Assembly: GCA_902806355.1 (NCBI GenBank) | Contig: CADCWI010000038.1 | Span: 1 to 7,604 of the forward strand | From: an uncultured Thermomicrobiales bacterium | GTDB taxonomy: Bacteria; Chloroflexota; Chloroflexia; Thermomicrobiales; UBA6265 | Direction of reading: 5' to 3' | Length of the DNA stretch: 7,604 bases | Shown here: positions 6,051 to 7,604 of the stretch, piece after piece | Layout: each line of letters opens with the position of its first letter | Position numbering within the stretch: position 1 is the stretch's first letter | Made by a program: the position numbers and the translations under genes | The notes under the pieces: model-generated | Told to the model about the DNA's origin: nothing | Databases searched by the model: none | The model's input: the letters and a program-made list of their open reading frames with translations, nothing else

Positions 6051-6334
6051 GCAAATCCGAAATTATGTGAATGTCTTGGTCCTCCTGCGTATGTACGAAA
6101 ACATCGACAACGCGAAGACCTGGAGGGAAGTCGCAGAACGTTCGAGGAGAAGGTCCTGCTCTCTGTGGGCGAGGCTCCGTGCGGCATTTATCCTCCGCCG
6201 TCAACATCCCGTCTTGGGAATGCCGTTCGCAGACACGCCCATTGCCTGCCAGATCCTGTGTGAGTGATCATGGCTGGCTGAGAAAGGATGTCCTGTTCGG
6301 GATTCGTCCCCGCATGGATTGCCCCACAATCAGG

Positions 6335-6357
6335 AAAAGCCCGGCACCCACCGGTGC
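6335..6357 (-). terminator. Weak terminator-like hairpin after the YihY/BrkB gene
   Basis: On the minus strand GCACC and GGTGC (plus-strand positions 6353-6357 and 6344-6348) form a 5-bp stem with a 4-base loop, followed after five bases by TTTT (6335-6338). It lies about 60 bases past the stop codon of the YihY/BrkB gene. The stem is short and the U-run is displaced, so this is tentative. Confidence 0.3.
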
Positions 6358-6414
6358 GTTTACCTCCGGAACCGGGTTGTTGCCTTGTCATCTGTGGGGA
6401 ACTCGGGAGCGGCT

Positions 6415-7362
6415 TCAATCGTCGCGGCGCTCGACGTGCTGGCGGCTGGCTTCCTCCGCGTCGTCATCCTCCAGGATCATGACCTTGATGTGGGAGGCGA
6501 GGGCGCTCCCGGCGAGCGTGATCAGCGCGACGTACCACGCCCACGACAGCAGGAGCACCGCGAACGCGAGCGGCCCATAGATCAGTCGCAGGTTCTCCAG
6601 GAGACGGTCGAGCAGGAGTGCGAACGCCCCCTGCGCAACCAGGAACATGAGCGTCGCGAAGACGGCGCCGGTGAGAACGGCGGGCCACCGCCGGTCGCCA
6701 CGCGGCACGAAGGCGTAGACAGCGGCGAACAGGGCGAACAGGATCACCGCGCGAACGAGGATCTGGAAGATCACGAGGGAAGAGCCATCCTCACCGGGTA
6801 CGAACCGTGATGCCTCCCACGCCGCCGCCGTCAGTGGCCGGCTCGCCAAAGCTAACAGGCCGAGGATGATCAGCCCGCCGGCGAGACTGAGCTCGACCAG
6901 CAAGCGTCTCAGGAACGTGTCGTCTTCGGCGTCCACGTCGGAGACGAGGTTGAGCGCCTTGGTGAGGACGCCGAGGATACGGCGACCGGTAAGCAGGAAG
7001 ACGATCAGCGACAGGAAACCGACCCGGCGGCGTTGGGCGATCGCCCGGTCCACGATCTCCTCGATCTCCACCTCGCCCCGGGGGATGAACTCACCCAGGA
7101 GCCGTATCGCCTCCCGCGTCGCCCAGTCTGCATCGGCGACATACGAGGCGAGCACCATGCCCACGACCAGGAGCGGAAAGAGGGAGAGCACGGCGTAGAA
7201 GGCGATCGCCGCCGACCATTCCACGGCGCTGTTCGACCAGAGATCGCGGGCCGACTGGACCACGACCTCGCGCCATTCCGCCGCGGTCGCATGTCGCAGC
7301 CGGTTTCCGGCTGCGCGGGTCTTCGACTGTGCCGAATGGGGTGTGGTATCGAGCTGCGCCAA
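6415..7362 (-). CDS. YihY/virulence factor BrkB family membrane protein
   Basis: A 315-residue inner-membrane protein of the YihY/BrkB family (once mis-named RNase BN). Its biochemical role is not established. Family landmarks are SAAIAFYAVLSLFPLLVVGM (50-69), the amphipathic LLGEFIPRGEVEIEEIVDRA segment (88-107), YAFVPRGDRRWPAVLTGAVFAT (216-237) and YGPLAFAVLLLSWAWYVALITLAG (262-285). Hydrophobic helices fall near residues 52-74, 114-133, 154-174, 197-219, 227-250 and 264-290, the six expected. The tail is charged and disordered-looking (EDDDAEEASRQHVERRDD). The start is TTG (7360-7362), chosen because GAAGGA (7368-7373) sits five bases upstream, an in-frame TGA occurs four codons before it, and no ATG lies between there and the conserved core. 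It shares the strand of the ABC cluster but is separated from it by a long gene-free region with its own candidate promoter, so it is probably a separate unit. Confidence 0.93.
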   Translation of the reverse strand: MAQLDTTPHSAQSKTRAAGNRLRHATAAEWREVVVQSARDLWSNSAVEWSAAIAFYAVLSLFPLLVVGMVLASYVADADWATREAIRLLGEFIPRGEVEIEEIVDRAIAQRRRVGFLSLIVFLLTGRRILGVLTKALNLVSDVDAEDDTFLRRLLVELSLAGGLIILGLLALASRPLTAAAWEASRFVPGEDGSSLVIFQILVRAVILFALFAAVYAFVPRGDRRWPAVLTGAVFATLMFLVAQGAFALLLDRLLENLRLIYGPLAFAVLLLSWAWYVALITLAGSALASHIKVMILEDDDAEEASRQHVERRDD

Positions 7363-7555
7363 TGCCGTCCTTCATCTCACTGATTGCATCCGCGGTGCTT
7401 CCCGCGCGGAACCACCGGGCACCATTTTCCTCAGCCAGCGACGACACTGACAGGCCTGTCCGCTTTCGGCAATACGCATCTCCGTTGCCGCTGCCCTAGC
7501 GTGTGGCGCCCATTCGCCGGACGATCTCAACGTGCGGGAAATGCGTGAGCGCACC

Positions 7556-7604
7556 CATACTTCCGGTATGATGATCGACGAACCATGAATCCTGGCCGGC
7601 GAAG
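7556..7604 (+). promoter_or_regulatory. Possible divergent promoter and start of a plus-strand gene at the window edge
   Basis: TATGAT (7567-7572) resembles a -10 box and is followed 12 bases later by an ATG (7585-7587) that stays open to the window end (MNPGRR). No -35 box or ribosome site is visible, so a nearly leaderless gene would be needed. The -10 overlaps a perfect inverted repeat, CATAC (7556-7560) and GTATG (7566-7570) around TTCCG. Only six codons are visible, so the gene call is weak. Confidence 0.22.

Larger units (their letters stand above)
5847..6414. other. Gene-free region between the YihY/BrkB gene and the ABC cluster
   Basis: No ORF on either strand has convincing composition, start signals or family motifs. 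The part from 6001 to 6070 is strongly AT-rich against an otherwise GC-rich background and holds the candidate promoter listed separately. The part from about 6080 to 6330 shows no structure I can interpret. A weak terminator-like hairpin lies at 6335-6357. Confidence 0.5.

Noticed and set aside
6022..6267. 81-codon plus-strand frame in the gene-free region
   Set aside because: It begins within the AT-rich promoter-like island, has no ribosome site and turns Arg-rich. I see no family signature.
7091..7447. Alternative 118-codon minus-strand frame covering the start of the YihY/BrkB gene
   Set aside because: Most of it overlaps the conserved N-terminal part of YihY/BrkB in another frame, and the overlapping part reads as a shadow. 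The true gene has a TTG start with a well-spaced GAAGGA.

Overview
The window is high-GC bacterial DNA. Gene content (a large TPR/LuxR-type regulator, COG4586/COG3694/COG4587-style ABC-2 exporter genes and a YihY/BrkB membrane protein) would suit a Chloroflexota or Thermomicrobia-like organism or another GC-rich soil or thermophilic lineage. This is an inference from gene style only, because no marker gene is present.

Layout. (1) 3-584, plus strand: the 3' end of a LuxR-type regulator, cut by the window edge. (2) 585-1357: a hairpin between convergent genes, then on the minus strand a short HicA-like ORF (848-1036) followed by a 47-residue acidic ORF (661-804), then sequence without a clear gene that carries inverted repeats. 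(3) 1358-5846, minus strand: a long ABC-2 transporter cluster. Read 5'->3' on the minus strand it is ATPase (5846-4836), permease A1 (4839-4024), permease B1 (4020-3220), the frameshifted C-terminal scrap of a second ATPase (about 3090-2965), permease A2 (2968-2162) and permease B2 (2158-1358). (4) 5847-6414: the gene-free upstream region, with a strongly AT-rich island holding a candidate promoter and an inverted repeat. (5) 7362-6415, minus strand: a YihY/BrkB-family membrane protein. (6) 7363-7604: its upstream region, possibly with the start of a divergent plus-strand gene at the edge.

The main observation is that the ABC cluster is an ATPase-permease-permease block duplicated in tandem, in which the downstream copy has lost almost all of its ATPase gene. 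Both permease pairs are intact, align without gaps, and are each about 63% identical by my hand count. What remains of the second ATPase is its last 20 to 40 codons, still ending in the start codon of the next permease exactly as in the intact copy. The surviving ATPase may therefore energise two different permease heterodimers. The substrate is unknown.

A second point of interest is the small minus-strand pair at 661-1036, which looks like a toxin-antitoxin remnant or a minimal module. I saw no CRISPR array, insertion sequence, rRNA or convincing tRNA.
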